Part shown: in pieces, positions 47,966-60,315 of the stretch
How positions within the stretch are numbered: the first letter of the stretch is position 1
How the letters are laid out: the number at the start of each line of letters is the position of its first letter
Source: Bryopsis sp. KO-2023
Taxonomy: Eukaryota; Chlorophyta; Ulvophyceae; Bryopsidales; Bryopsidaceae
Assembly (NCBI GenBank): GCA_030272585.1
Contig: BSYQ01000008.1
Coordinates: forward strand, 496,001-560,000
Direction of reading: 5' to 3'
DNA length: 64,000 nt
Translations under genes and position numbers: made by a program
The notes under the pieces: generated by a model
Told to the model about the DNA's origin: nothing
Seen by the model: the letters and a program-made list of their open reading frames with translations, nothing else
Databases searched by the model: none

Positions 47966-50900
47966 CTAAGCAACATTTTCAACAATTCTCTGGGTGTGCT
48001 TCTTCACATGGGTACAGCTTGGCTAGTATGTCTGACGCGGCTCATGCGTGTTGATAAAAAAAACAACTTTGAGCAGTTTTGTTGTGGTTTCTCAAACTGC
48101 ATCCATACAGTGGATTTTATTTGATTGATTATTTCAGTTGGCTGCTTTACGATCCGTTCGTGCATGATGCATAATCGAACCTGACCCCGTAATTACTCGA
48201 TTTCTGGCGTAAGGTGTGGCTTTCGGTGACGGGTTCCCGCCCTGTGCGTTTCTTCGACAATGGTCGTTTTGTTTGCACTCACTTCTTAGCTGTTGTTCGA
48301 GAATCCCGTTGATGGAGCGAGTTTATGTTATTCGTATCAGTCAGTTTCGAACCCCCTGTCGGGCGACTTGTGAAAAAAACTCTTTTCTCAGCTGTTGAGG
48401 CACCAGCCCCGTTTTTACTCACACATGGACCAGCTCCATTAACAGCATTTCGATGTGTAATGAACGTGATCGTCGACACGCACCACCAATGCAAAAAGAA
48501 AATAATAAAAGAAAAAAGAATTACGAAAAAAAACCAACACAAGAGACTCCCAACAAATAATAAATTCAAATTCTTTTTTTTGTGTTTGTTTTAAAACAGA
48601 CACCGGCAAACATTCAGGTGTTCACAAAAAAGGGTGGATAGCCCCTCGAACAATCGAAAACTCCTCTAAAATACCCCAACTACTGACAGAAAATTCCCCT
48701 ACTGCTGATTTCCCCGCACCCCCCCCCCTTCCTGTGTTTTTCCTTCACCATACAATTTTCGGCAATCCTTCGAAGCAACCCCCCGAAGTACAAACTGAAA
48801 GATCGAAAACCGAAAAAAAAGAAATGCAAGGAAAAAGAAAAAACACACGCACACTATTATTCCCAGTGGATACTTTTTGTTTTTTTTCGTTTTTTTTTTT
48901 CCCTCTTCGAACGAACCCCAACCTACAGTTCAAAATCAAAACACCCCATCATTATCATGCCCAGCTTTTCCCAAGGCATTGTAGTAAAAATATCAAACTG
49001 TATTTGAAATCAAGGAGGGGGAAAAAACCAACAAGAAAGAAAAAGAGGTGCTCTTTTCATTTTCTTTTCCCCTCTGTTTTTTTCCCTCTGTTTTTTTAAC
49101 CTCAAAAAACATAACCTTGTCATTGGATCCCCCAATCAAATCGTCAAACTCTACAAACCCCCCAGTCTTACTTTTTCTGTGCTGTTTTTTTTTTCCTTTT
49201 TTTTTTCCAAGATCCCCACCCACCCCAAAACTCACTTCCAAGAAATATTGCCAAGTAAAGCCTTGTTTTTTTTCAATTCAAGTGCATGTATGTGTAGATA
49301 TATATATATATATAGATCTGCCTGTGTATATATGTTCTGTATTTTTTATCCTTGAAATCTCTTTGAATTTCCCCTTCACTCTAATCTACAACCTCCATGT
49401 CTGTCCCCAACAAAAGCTTTTAAGAACCAGCATGGGGGAAAAAGAAATAAAATTCTGACGACACTCTTTACTAAAAAAGAGAAAGTACTAAATATTTCGG
49501 CCAGAAGGGGGGAGGGGAGCTGACTAAGAGAGATGGATGTGGCAGCCAAAACCCACCCTGTTCAAAACAAACCTAGAAAAGGAGTCTTGGCTGGAGAAGG
49601 CAAAAAAAGAAAACAAAAAAAATTGAACTACATCGAATATCGATCGGGACTTGAAACTTGAGCGAACTCTATTTCGTTGCCTTTTCTTTTTTCCTCCCCC
49701 CACCCCAAAACCCCTTTTCCTTTACTGAAATATAGGATCGATGCATCACCTTCCTGGCAGCCCAAGTGCCAAACCACAGTCCGTCTCACCTCAATATTTT
49801 TCCACTATTTTTCCCTCAGGGCACAACTTCACCAATTTCTACCCATGGAGAAAATGAAAACAAAAACATAAGGTCCGATCAGCCCAGTGGAATTCAGCCG
49901 CCATGGGTTCAGGATGATTTATTTATTTTTTCTTTTTCCAGGGCTGTTCGTTTGGAGATCGACCCAGGCAACTTTCATTCCAGCTCCACCACGTCCCATA
50001 ATTGCCTCTCTCTCTCCTGCAAAATACAGTGCCTTTCTTTCCCCCTCTCCTTTTCAAAATCCGTAATTCCAGCCAGCCAGCCTCTACTCGCCTTCCCCTG
50101 ATCCTCACTCTCTTCCAAAATCAAACCTTTTTCTCAAAAAAAACCTCCTCACAGTGCTGGGTAGTTTCGACGCTCCTCTCTCCCCCCCCTCTTTTTTCTC
50201 TCCCCTTACCAAGTGCCCTTTCATTGGGTTTTTACGGTGCTTTTTTTTCTTTTTTTTTCTCTCTTTTTGAACTCCACAACCATGCACACGAATACAGTTT
50301 TCTTCCTAGACTCCAATCCCATTTGCTACAGCCTGCTGAAACCTGCTCCTGGCACACTCGGTGAAAAAAGCCCATCCACCTCTCCTCTCCATCATTTCCC
50401 CAGACACACACAAGGGGAAAAAACAGAAATGCAATGATTGTTCCAACCAAGCTATCCTCAACCCAACAGCAAAAAGCATCAAAAAAAAATCGAAGGGAGG
50501 AAAATCTAGAACTAGCCGAGAAGCCTTTTCATTTTTGCTCGTGTTGCACACTCTTTTCCCTCTCCACCCCATGACTTTGGTTTCCTGAAAAATAGTTCAA
50601 AAAGATCCGGGGGGAAAAAAACGAAGCAAGGATAGCAGGAGAGGAAAAAAAAAAAAACAAAAGAAGGGACTAGCAGTGAAATGAGTGAAAAACCGTGTTG
50701 ATTGGAACAGTGTGGTCTTTTTTTCGAGTTCCAACACTCTTCTCACTCAAGTTCTCACACTTTTCTCACACTTTCTCTTTTTTTTGTCCCTTCTTTTCAG
50801 ACTAATTTTTCGTTTTTTTTGCCTACTTTCAAATTTTCTCCCTTCTAAACTCAACACACGCACATAGACATATTGAGGATCTTTTTTGGGGGGTTAAAAA

Positions 50901-51930
50901 CTCGAGTCAGCTGGGGAAAAGTGAAAATAAGTAATAAAACACACACACGCAAAATGTGGCAATGATGATGAGTATATATGGCTGTATATATACATACACA
51001 TATGTAACAAAATATTATCACACTATTTTCGCCTAGTAAAAAGAAACCCATATTAAAACTCCCCTCATTCTTTTTTCCCTCTTTTTTTTCCCCCTTTTTT
51101 TATAAATCCCTCTTCCGCCACCACTTTTTTAGTGAGGTTCAAAATTACACACCTGAACTTTTTCCCCCTTTTATGTTTTTTAACCCAAGTTTTGTGCTTT
51201 CAATTTAAAAAAAAAGAAGGAAAAAAAAACTCTATACATAAGTCCCCCCAAAACGAAAAAAAAAAAAATGAGAAAAATAGGTTTATAGAAAGACACTCCA
51301 TGTTTTTTAGAAACCCCCCTTTTAACCTTTTTTTTGTTGTAACCCCCCCCCCTTCCCCCTTTCTGAAATCTAGCCAATGTAAAATTTTTGTCTTTGATAG
51401 TTTTCTGTGAGGAAAAATATGTGTCCTCTCTTTTTTCTTTTTTTCCCTTACCTCCCCTTCCCAATTTGCTTTCTTTCCCGTCGAGTGCGTTTTTGAATAT
51501 ACTAACAGAACAAAAAAAGAAAAGGAAAAAAAATCATCACCCCCCCCTCTACCCCCAAAACCTTGATTTCCTTTCCCCAAATCTAACACCCCCAATTTTC
51601 TTTCCTTTTTTTTTCAAATACTCACTTTCGCACTCTGTCTTTTTTTTTTTTTCAACACCATTCTGCTCCACTTTTCTTTTTTCTTTTTTCAAACCTTTTT
51701 TTTCTCCCGAAGAAAAACTACCTAACCAAAAAAAAAAGAAAAGGATCCTTGAAAAGAAAAAAATAGGGAAAAAATATTCGAAGAAAAATGCTTTGATTTT
51801 TTTTTTTTTGCATCGTCGTTGCTGTTCAAGCCCCCGAACCCCAACCCTACCACCAAAACCAAAAAAGAAAAAAAAAGCATTATGTTGGGAATATGGAGGT
51901 AGAAGAGAAGAGAATGGGGGAAAGAGATTA
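47966..51930. other. long spacer of pyrimidine/purine tracts; no gene seen
   Basis: About 4 kb between the EML 5' end and the CAF1 3' end. The first 400 bp (to about 48400) is mixed sequence and may hold the EML promoter. From 48480 to 51900 the + strand is built of long T/C runs and A runs, with C runs near 48719-48728 and 51343-51352 and TATA repeats near 49300 and 50980. Open frames there (up to 183 codons) are Phe/Ser/Pro/Lys low-complexity and are not credible genes. No RNA gene was recognised. Confidence 0.6.
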
Positions 51931-54607
51931 CTACTCTAGGAAGTCAGGTTGCCAACCCCCTTGACCAGTGTCTGAACCTAGTCCATACAGAACACCGGCA
52001 TGGTGGACCGCTCCATCTACTCCCGAAAAGAACTTTTTTGCAAGCTTGATGAAGGTACACGAGGTGAGTAGACTGTCTGAACCCGCCTATTCATCGAAGT
52101 GGAAAATTTTGTTTTTTAGAATATTAAAAATACATAATAATAAATAACAATGCTCCGGAGCAAGTGCCAGGAAAAAAAAAGTCTCTGCGGCTTTCTCTTT
52201 TTTTTTTTTTTTACTCCGATACAGTTTATTTTTCTTCGCAACTTTTTTCCCTTTTCAAATCAGATGTCCACAAAAAAAAAGAACTCAAATTTTCCTCTCG
52301 CCAACACCATACCGATTGGACATTTTGAACGGCACAATTTACGTGCCAAAACCAAAGATTTTTTCTAAATCACAAGATCAATAATTACAATCAATAACAA
52401 AGGGATGAATTCTGTGTGTGTTTGAATTTACCTGGTGCTGAGGTCCAATCCGCTGCACTTGCAATGCCTCTGCTACTTTATTGAGACCACCGTGTAGATT
52501 GTCACAGAATTTCATCAGGTACTTGATGTCATAAATGGTCGGGAAGTATATCTGCAAGCAAATCACAAACAGAAATTTTCACGTCCCCTCCAAACAGCTT
52601 CTGGACTGAAAACCGACTTCTTCATTTTTTAAACAGTTCAATGAAAAAATTTCAAGGAAGCAAGCATAATCTCGACTTGTTTTTTTGAGCCGACCGCTGT
52701 GGATAATACTTCCATTCAACCTCCAAAAAGGTTTTTTTTCTTTTTTTTAAATACAAAGACGCGATTTCATTCCACAAATCCATCCACAGGCAAGTAAGCC
52801 CGCACACAGTCTGACATGCAATCAATCCTTAAAAAAACTGGGCTAGCTGAAAGCGTTTGCCCCCTTCCCTCTAGCTATGGAGAGGACCTTTACAGATATG
52901 TGTGTCATATATCATATTTTTTTCCAAGTGATGTTTCTTGTCTTAAATTCATTCAGTTTGGATGAATGTGTTGACACTGAAAAGGTAACCTTGCTGCATT
53001 CACCAATGTCTGATTTCTCAACAAATGCATGTTTTTCGGTCCATTTCACACAAGCTAGGCTTCCCTGAAGAACTCTGGATGCAGCTTTCTAAAGAAATTT
53101 GTTCTTTACACACACATGTTCCACTGACCTTTAACATATCGAAGAACTCCTCCTCTCCTGTGGGCAGCTCTTCCCCAGTGACCACTTTCAGCAGATATCC
53201 GAAATCGTATCCACTGTGAAAAGTCACCCATCGCACCTTGAAAAAAAAAAGACACACCAATTTGCACCTCAATTTCTACGAAAAACTGATCCTTCCTTTC
53301 CCAGCCTTTGTCGAGCCCGGATAAAAACAGGCCAACAAAATTACAGATTTTCGTTGAGCAGAAATTACGAAACAGAAAAAGAAATCACGCATGGAAAAGC
53401 ATGGGTTGTCTTTTCCCACCAACATACGTAAGCCCATTGCCTTCTGGAAAATATTCGAAAAAGATAAAAACAAGAGAGAGAAAACAAACAAACAAACATT
53501 CTCTTTTTCTTTTTTCACGGAGGGAGATTTAAAGGACTACCACTTTCTTTGCGATAAAATCCACAAAGTTTAATTTTTTCATGTACCTTTCCCCCCAAAA
53601 AAAAAAGAAAAAAAATAGTAATAGTGGTGTCATGTTTTGTTGGAGAATTATTGGTGGTGGGTTCCCAACCAAAATAAAAAGGACAGCAAAAAAATATGTA
53701 TAAAGATGGGAAGAAAGGCCCTCACCTCGTCGTTCAAAATGACGCCCGAAGTCATGAGCAGCTCTCCAAACCGTTCGACCTGGATTCCCATTTCTTCGTT
53801 CTTGGCGAAATCGATCCCCGACTGCTTCAGCAGCTCGATGCTGTCTTGTGCGTAAATGTCGTCGCTCAGTCGAAACTCCCTGCACAGAAAAAAAGCCCCA
53901 CCACACAAAGCATCTCATGGCTGAGCAGCAATTTCAGTGGCATAGAGCTGATGACGTCAGCACGTCGGTCGAAAAAAACAAAGCGAAGGGGAAGAAAAGC
54001 ATCGAGCAGCGAGGGAAAAGTTGAGAACAGCGCCCGCTGTACCTGAAGTTGAATTGCCACACGCAAAGCTCCCCCCCGATTGTGGGAAGCCCTCCCTCCG
54101 CGTTGGTGAAAGTAAGTCCCAGCTGAATCAGCTTTAACATGTCTACGTTGCACCTGTGGACAGAAACAAAACGTCGAACAGGAGATGGCTCAGCGAAAAA
54201 GAGCGCACCCCCAAAAAACATCTAGCGAAAGAAGAAACATGTTGAGAATGAAAGCCCGCGACTTTTTGCGTTCCCGACGAAAACATTCGGCTTTCTGGTG
54301 AAAAAGCCCTGGTCAAAAAAGTCCATTGAGGGAAGCGATTTCTTCACGACACATGCGTACAAACGAAACATGCTTTTTTTCGCAGCTGAACTCACTTCAA
54401 CGTTTGGTATTGATACTCCGTATTTTTCTTGAACGTCCCCACTGGCCGCACCACCACCCCGGGAAACTCCGTATCCATCGCCACATACGGGTATTCATCG
54501 ACAACCGTCCGCAAGAGTGTCATTTCCTCCTCCAGGTTGTCGTCCCACACGTCCCGCACGCGTAGGATTTCCCCGTTGCTCATTCTCGTGGTTAGCCCTT
54601 GAACCAT
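51931..54607 (-). CDS. CAF1: CCR4-NOT deadenylase subunit CAF1 (CNOT7/8-type)
   Basis: Complete 286-aa model in six exons: 54607-54396, 54153-54043, 53879-53726, 53236-53129, 52551-52432 and 52086-51931. All phases agree; human CNOT7 is 285 aa. It is a DEDD-family 3'-5' exonuclease that shortens mRNA poly(A) tails in the CCR4-NOT complex. Catalytic blocks are present: [12 protein letters not shown] (first D and E), [12 protein letters not shown] (third acidic residue) and YDIKYLMK. Other markers are [33 protein letters not shown] and [15 protein letters not shown]. The last exon, ending [19 protein letters not shown], is short but joins in phase. An alternative start is the ATG at 54583 (MSNGEILRV). 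The long introns are T-rich. It diverges from the PA14 receptor gene. Confidence 0.96.
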
Positions 54608-56553
54608 ATACGAGTCACGCCCGAGTAACCTTTCCAGAAAGCACAACTCCCGTCCCACGACCGTTTTGCTCGCTTTGCGAGTAGCTCCCTCGGCATAAGA
54701 GAGAGTACCGCGCGAACGAACCCTACGAACTGGGGCGTAGCAGTCCAGCTTCTTTTAGCTCCCCCCCTTTTCTTTTTTTCACCTTGCGCTCTCCTGGTTG
54801 TTGTTTTTTTTCCCTAGTGCGTCGCCCGTGCCTTTTTTCTTTTTCCTCCTTCGCTGCCTTCGCCGTCGCCCGTCCCGTCCACGAGTCGCTCGAAAGATGA
54901 AAGAGGCAAGCAATGGACTCACACACGGCCCCACTCAAACCGGAGAACGAACACCGCCGCGCAGATAGAATAAAACGGAAAGGGGAAGGGGGGAGAAAGG
55001 AAACACCAAGAGCTCGCCAGTCGTCTGGAGTCGTTACGGCAACCCCAGTCGCTGGCCCCTTTTCTGACAAGCGGTTTTCCGCGTGTACCAGCTCTTTTAT
55101 GTCGATAACGTTTGCTTGAACAAAATACCGCCCAGCGCGCAACGTTCAAAGTGAACAGTGTCGTGCCTGGGAAGGTTCCGACAATAAAGGCAGACACCAA
55201 AGCGAGCCAATGGTTGAACCTTCCAGGCAAAATCTATCGTAACCCTCCTCAATCATTTTGTTTAATGTGGTTCGATGGCAATGCTGACACAGCACGATTT
55301 GGGGCCATGTTGAGGGGTTTTTTTTCAAATTTCTGTCGATTTTAGGAATGCGATGTTGCTGGGCTGCTTCGGGTGTGGTCTTCTGTGGGGCAGTAGTTTT
55401 TGTCGATCGATCGATCGATTGATTATGTTGGGCAGTAGTTTAAAAAAAATTCATGGATGTATATTCCAGCATCAGGAGGATGAGGGCTTTCTCATTAAGG
55501 TTGCAATTAGGGTGAATGAGTAGTTTTATGCAGCAAGCAACCATGGAATTGTATTGTGGAGAAGGATGCTGTAGTCAATCGATCAACCAATCAGAAAACT
55601 GCAAACGTTTCTTAGATCGTGGGTTAAAAACGGCAAGGTTTTTTTAGGTCTAGAAGGAGTTTTCTCATTCTGCAGCAATCAAATAAGAAACGTCTCCTAC
55701 GTCTCCTACGTCCAACAGATCAGCTTCTCAAAGATTTCTCTCATTATTTATTCGATGTATTTCCTCCATCCAGTTGTGTTTCCCTTGAATTTACACTTGT
55801 GAATCTGCCTAGAATCCACTCAATTTTGGTCCTTCCATCTCTTATTCTTTCCAGTCCATGTTCATCTCTTTTTGCTTTCTTTGAGGGAGATTGCTCAAAG
55901 CAACCCCCGCCCCTTTTTTTTCAGTGGCGAGGCCCGACTGAGAACTTCATATCCGCTGAAGGGTTCCTTTATTTTTTACCTTGTCATTCGATTTTTCACA
56001 GACGAACATTAAATAGCATTGTGAAGAATACCACACATCTGGAGATATCAGTCCCACAGTAAAGACACGAGCACATCCAAACGCCGAATCAATCAAGTAT
56101 TAAGCAGTCTCAGATGGAAAACGAGGGATGAAAGTTTTTTTGGGAGGGATCGCTCCTGTTGGTTCGGCCTGTTTTGGAATTTAACAACAACAGGCCTTTT
56201 GGAAATTTTCTATGATCCACAAGCAGAAGTATGCTGAAGGATTTGCCTCTCCATTCCCAGTGCGCTATTGCCTGGGGATCGCAATGCGTGAGGCGGCTGA
56301 GAAGTAAGGAGTCCTTATTTCTTGGCCAGCTACTGGCGGCATCGGATGCCGCCCGCAGCTGGCATCTCCAAAGAAGTTTGACCGTGTATGCGGAAATACA
56401 GCATATAGTATGTCCTCCACCTGAGCGTTATGGATTTTTCGCGCTATGTAATTTCTCGAGCGAAGCGATGAGCGGTGGCCCACATGGCAGCATTTGGGTC
56501 CTCACGACCCTGCCCTTGCAGAGTGACGGCAGAGTGGAGGGAGTGGGGAACAG
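54608..56553. promoter_or_regulatory. divergent promoter region, CpG-rich near CAF1
   Basis: Gap of 1.95 kb between divergent CAF1 (-) and PA14-receptor (+) start codons. From 54650 to about 55200 it is clearly richer in CpG than the surroundings and is open on both strands, as expected of a promoter/5' UTR. A short GATC repeat lies near 55405-55425. From 55300 to 56200 the sequence is AT-rich, and 56230-56550 is again GC-rich and may be 5' UTR or an upstream exon of the + gene. No further gene is supported. Confidence 0.5.
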
Positions 56554-59316
56554 ATGGCCGCCATTTCATGCCCCGTGTGGGCATATATGTGTTTAGCATT
56601 GGCGACGTGCGTGGCCTCGATGTCGACGACTTGTGAAGACAATCCTCACACGTTTCTTCTCGAATTATGGCGAGTGGGGAATGACACTGAAGTCCTCACA
56701 GATGAGCTTTTCGAGGACGATCCCCTTATGAAGGCCACGTTTGGACAGATTGAATTCAATGAGGGGGAGGAAACCGTGTGGGAGCCGTTCCGCGACTTAT
56801 GGGACGAAACAGACGAATTCAATTATTTTGCTGTTAAGGCAACAGCCCAAATTTGCCCTTGCGAAGACATGACACTGCTCTTGTTCGTAAGCTCCGACGA
56901 CGGGTCCCGTTTGTACTTGGATGGAGAGCGGGTGATCAATATGAATCATATGCAGTCCATCACTGCTGAAATCACCCCAAGGCCAGTGGAGCTGCGGTCT
57001 GGGCAGTGTGTAGATTTGGAATTGCAGTATTTCGACGCCGATTCAAATCAGTTCCTGAATCTAGCATATTGGCAAATCTTCCCCCCGCCTCCACAAGATA
57101 GACTGAGCAGGGCACCACTTAAGGGAGATCAGATTTTCAACCCAACATGCTCTGTTCCCACCTGCGAGGAACGAACGGAAAATCCACCCCCAGAGGAACC
57201 ACCCCCCGAAGAAGACGAGCAACCAGGGGAGCAAGAAGTTGGTAAGGATGCACCCTATTCTGTCAGGAAGAAAATCAACAATATATTGCTTCTGAAATCC
57301 TGTTGTAGCAGGTTGTATTCCAAGCATATCTGAATATATATATTAAATATGTTCTTTGAGGATGTGGTATTTGTCACAGACGACCCTATCCCTGACGATG
57401 ACGATGACGACCAAACGTGCCCATCAAGTATGTTCTCCCAAGTGCAATACGCGCGAGATTTGCTTCTTCCATGGGGCAAGCTTGACTTCTCCAATAAGGA
57501 TAAGTGCCTGAAGCACTGTATGTGCCGCCACAGGAACGCTGGACGGCAGAGGAAACTGCTGCAGCTCCACAGTAAAGAACAAGGACAATAAATGTTGTGA
57601 AGAGGAAAACCCGGTCAGAGATATGGAAGGGTTGTGTTGCACATCTGAGCTGCTTGATGTGTGTGGAGTTTGCAACGGGACCTCCACGGGGATCGACGTC
57701 GTTTCTGGAGTATGTTGTAGTGCGTTGGACGGCAACGGAGAGTGCTGCGATTTGCCGGTAAGTCGGAAAGCTGCACAACGTTGGTTTCAAGAGGCATCGC
57801 GACCACCAGGCTTTCATACTCAAAGGGTTAATGGTTCGTTGCAGAGTGTCGTAGACGACTGCGGAATCTGTGGAGGAGATGGTAGGAGCTGCGACATGTT
57901 CCAGAGAATAAGAATGGAAAGGTCTGCCATGAATCCTACTCAGAGAAAGCTACTCTTGCAAGGCAGTGGCAGAGAACTGCTGGAGGTGATGAAATATGAT
58001 CGACGCAATACAGTACTCTACTGGGTCCGGCGGAAACACTAACTCTTCGTGCTATTACCCAGGCGCCTGCACAATCCCGCGCGGATACAGACGACCTCGT
58101 CGACGTCGATTCAACTGAAGATGCACCTCGAGAGGCGCCAGGGCCAAACGACGATGCGTGCGATGTTGAGTTACCAACACTGGAGGAACTCCACTCCTCG
58201 ATCGTGTCTGCACTGAATATAAGGTACCCAAGAATTTCATCAGAAAGTCCAAACACCATCGCCAGAACTCGGAATCATCACAAGTGTAAAAACGATTTTG
58301 TGTGGTGAAGGGAGGCCCGGGTCAATCTCACTGCAGTGGCTTCTGAATGCGGGGTCTTTGAACTTATGGTGGAAAGGCCGACAGTGGATGGAGACGACAC
58401 GATCACTTCGGCGGACCTTCAAGAGCGTTTAGCTGGCTTAGCAGCTGGGGGCTTTGTCCTTCGAATCACCGAGACGGGTTCTATTGGCGTTTGCAAGAAC
58501 CACCTCTGTGAATTTGGAGAACGCTTGCATTCTGGAACTCCTTGGGAGTGCCCTGAAGACTGTGAAAACGTTGTTCCTCAGTGCGTTGAGGTGGAGGGAT
58601 TAGCGTGCGGGAAGTTTGGCCTCTGTGATAGAGGAAAGTGCGATTGCTTTGAAGGATACCAGGGTGACGACTGCACCAGATGCAAGGTAGGTGCACAAGC
58701 TCAACCTGGGCTCGATACAAAACAATCCAATAATGGCCAGGGTGAATTTTGTGTTGCTTTTCACTGAACCAATTTTATGATGGAATGCTCAGCACCAAAC
58801 AAACGAGCATGATATTAAATCGTGGAAGGGAATGCCGTTCTCCTGATATTCAGACCGTGCACAGACTGAGCGCTCTCACAGATTTTAAATGTCGTTAACG
58901 TACTGCCCAATTGACAGTCAGGGTACGAAAAGGTAGCCGACACATGCCAACCTTCAAACAGCGTACCCCCTCCTCCACCCCCAGAAACACCCTGTGAAGG
59001 AGAAGGCTGTAATTCCAAATCGAAAATGTCGGACAAGACCAAAAAAATCCTTATCGGAGTGGGAGCTGGAATCGGAGGTAAGGTTTGCAAGTAGGCGGAA
59101 TGAAGCAAGTCCAGCCGTAGTTGAAATGCGCCATGGATGATGCATGTCCTTAAAAGGGAAAGTTATGTAGATGTATACGACGCGGTTCAGTCGTTGTATT
59201 TCGTTTTTTCAGGTACTGCACTTCTGGCTGGTGTGATAGTACTCGTGTACAAGGCCACCACCGCTTCCACTACAACAGCCGCTACGGGTGGGGGGGGCTT
59301 CGACACCATTACCTAG
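56554..59316 (+). CDS. PA14/Cys-rich/EGF single-pass membrane protein
   Basis: Model of 628 aa in eight exons: 56554-57241, 57380-57427, 57534-57757, 57845-57921, 58014-58223, 58311-58686, 58918-59077 and 59213-59316. All phases agree. An N-terminal signal peptide (WAYMCLALATCVAS) precedes a PA14-type beta-barrel with the diagnostic LLLFVSSDDGSRLYLDGERV (residues ~110-130). A Pro/Glu linker and an Asp run follow, then a Cys-rich part with CCSS, CGVCNGTSTG, ALDGNGECC and DDCGICGGDGRSC. After an acidic segment comes an EGF-like module, CGKFGLCDRGKCDCFEGYQGDDC. It ends with a Lys-rich stop region, one transmembrane helix (ILIGVGAGIGGTALLAGVIV) and a ~20-residue Thr/Gly tail. PA14 domains often bind carbohydrate, so a cell-surface adhesion or recognition role is likely (inference). 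Exons 4 and 5 are the least certain. Confidence 0.85.
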
Positions 59317-60315
59317 CTGCCACAGGGATATATCGCCACCCCACTCGCAGATGCCAGAAGGGTGTGCGTGCTGACACAACACAAATCGGAGAGATGCATG
59401 CACTGCATGCGAGGTGTTTTTTTGCAACTGGGAAGAACGACGAATGACGAATCCTGCAGACGAGAAGTAGAGTATAGGTTTTAAATGAAGTGGGAAGATT
59501 GTAGATGGTAGATCCACCTGAAGGGGCAGGCGCTGAAAAATAGACGAAGTTTTGAGGTTTTCGTTTTTTCTGAAGTGTTGTTGGGAGGAATGCAATGTGG
59601 CTTGAAATGCACATCCAGTTGAGACTGCTCCAAATGACTACTTGGGGACCAAAAAATACTCACAAAGACAAAACCAACCCCAACAGCAGACTAGCCAAAG
59701 GAAGAAAAGAAAAAAGTATGCAATCTGAAGCGCATCGAATTTGTCTTAAAATTGTCCTTCGCAATGTCGCTTTAAAGCTCCAAATTTGGAGTAGAACATA
59801 GAACCCAGCAGGAGAAACAAAAAATCATATCAATAAAAAAGAACCATTCTCACCTCCCTCAGACCGACATTTTTTTTAAATTGTTTTTTGTACAACAAAA
59901 ACAAGAGCAAAGCCAGCAATACCAGTTCTTGGATGAGGGCGTGTGCAGATTTTCTTTCCACCGGGGAGGGGGGACGGGGGCAATATTGACAAACACCATT
60001 GATCAGATTACAGCATCTGAGGGAAAAAGAACAAAGCAAAGAAAGACAAACATTTGTGAATTGGAGTGGCTCCTCAGCCCACATGTAATCGTCGATTGAT
60101 CGATTGTGGATTGGACAGTGGTCTCCTGATGTACTACATGCTTAGTAAGCAGAAACTTTCGATCAACTTCAGAGCCAACCACACGTGCACTGATGAACAC
60201 AAAGACAAGTTTCCATCCCTGTGCAGTTACACTGACTCCCCCTCTTCCCACAAATCCAACCAAATCTCTGACCGTTAAACTGTAATATTCAAAGTGTGTA
60301 ATATTTCAGCTGCCC
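59317..60315. other. convergent 3' spacer
   Basis: About 1 kb between the stops of the PA14 receptor (+) and the tail-anchored protein (-). It should contain both 3' UTRs. Open frames of up to 128 codons on the minus strand (59595-59209) lack family matches and lie mostly in the receptor's 3' UTR. I see no gene. Confidence 0.5.

Noticed and set aside
51388..51939. 183-codon + strand open frame
   Set aside because: Phe/Pro/Lys homopolymer translation in a pyrimidine-rich spacer; its end overlaps the CAF1 last exon on the other strand.
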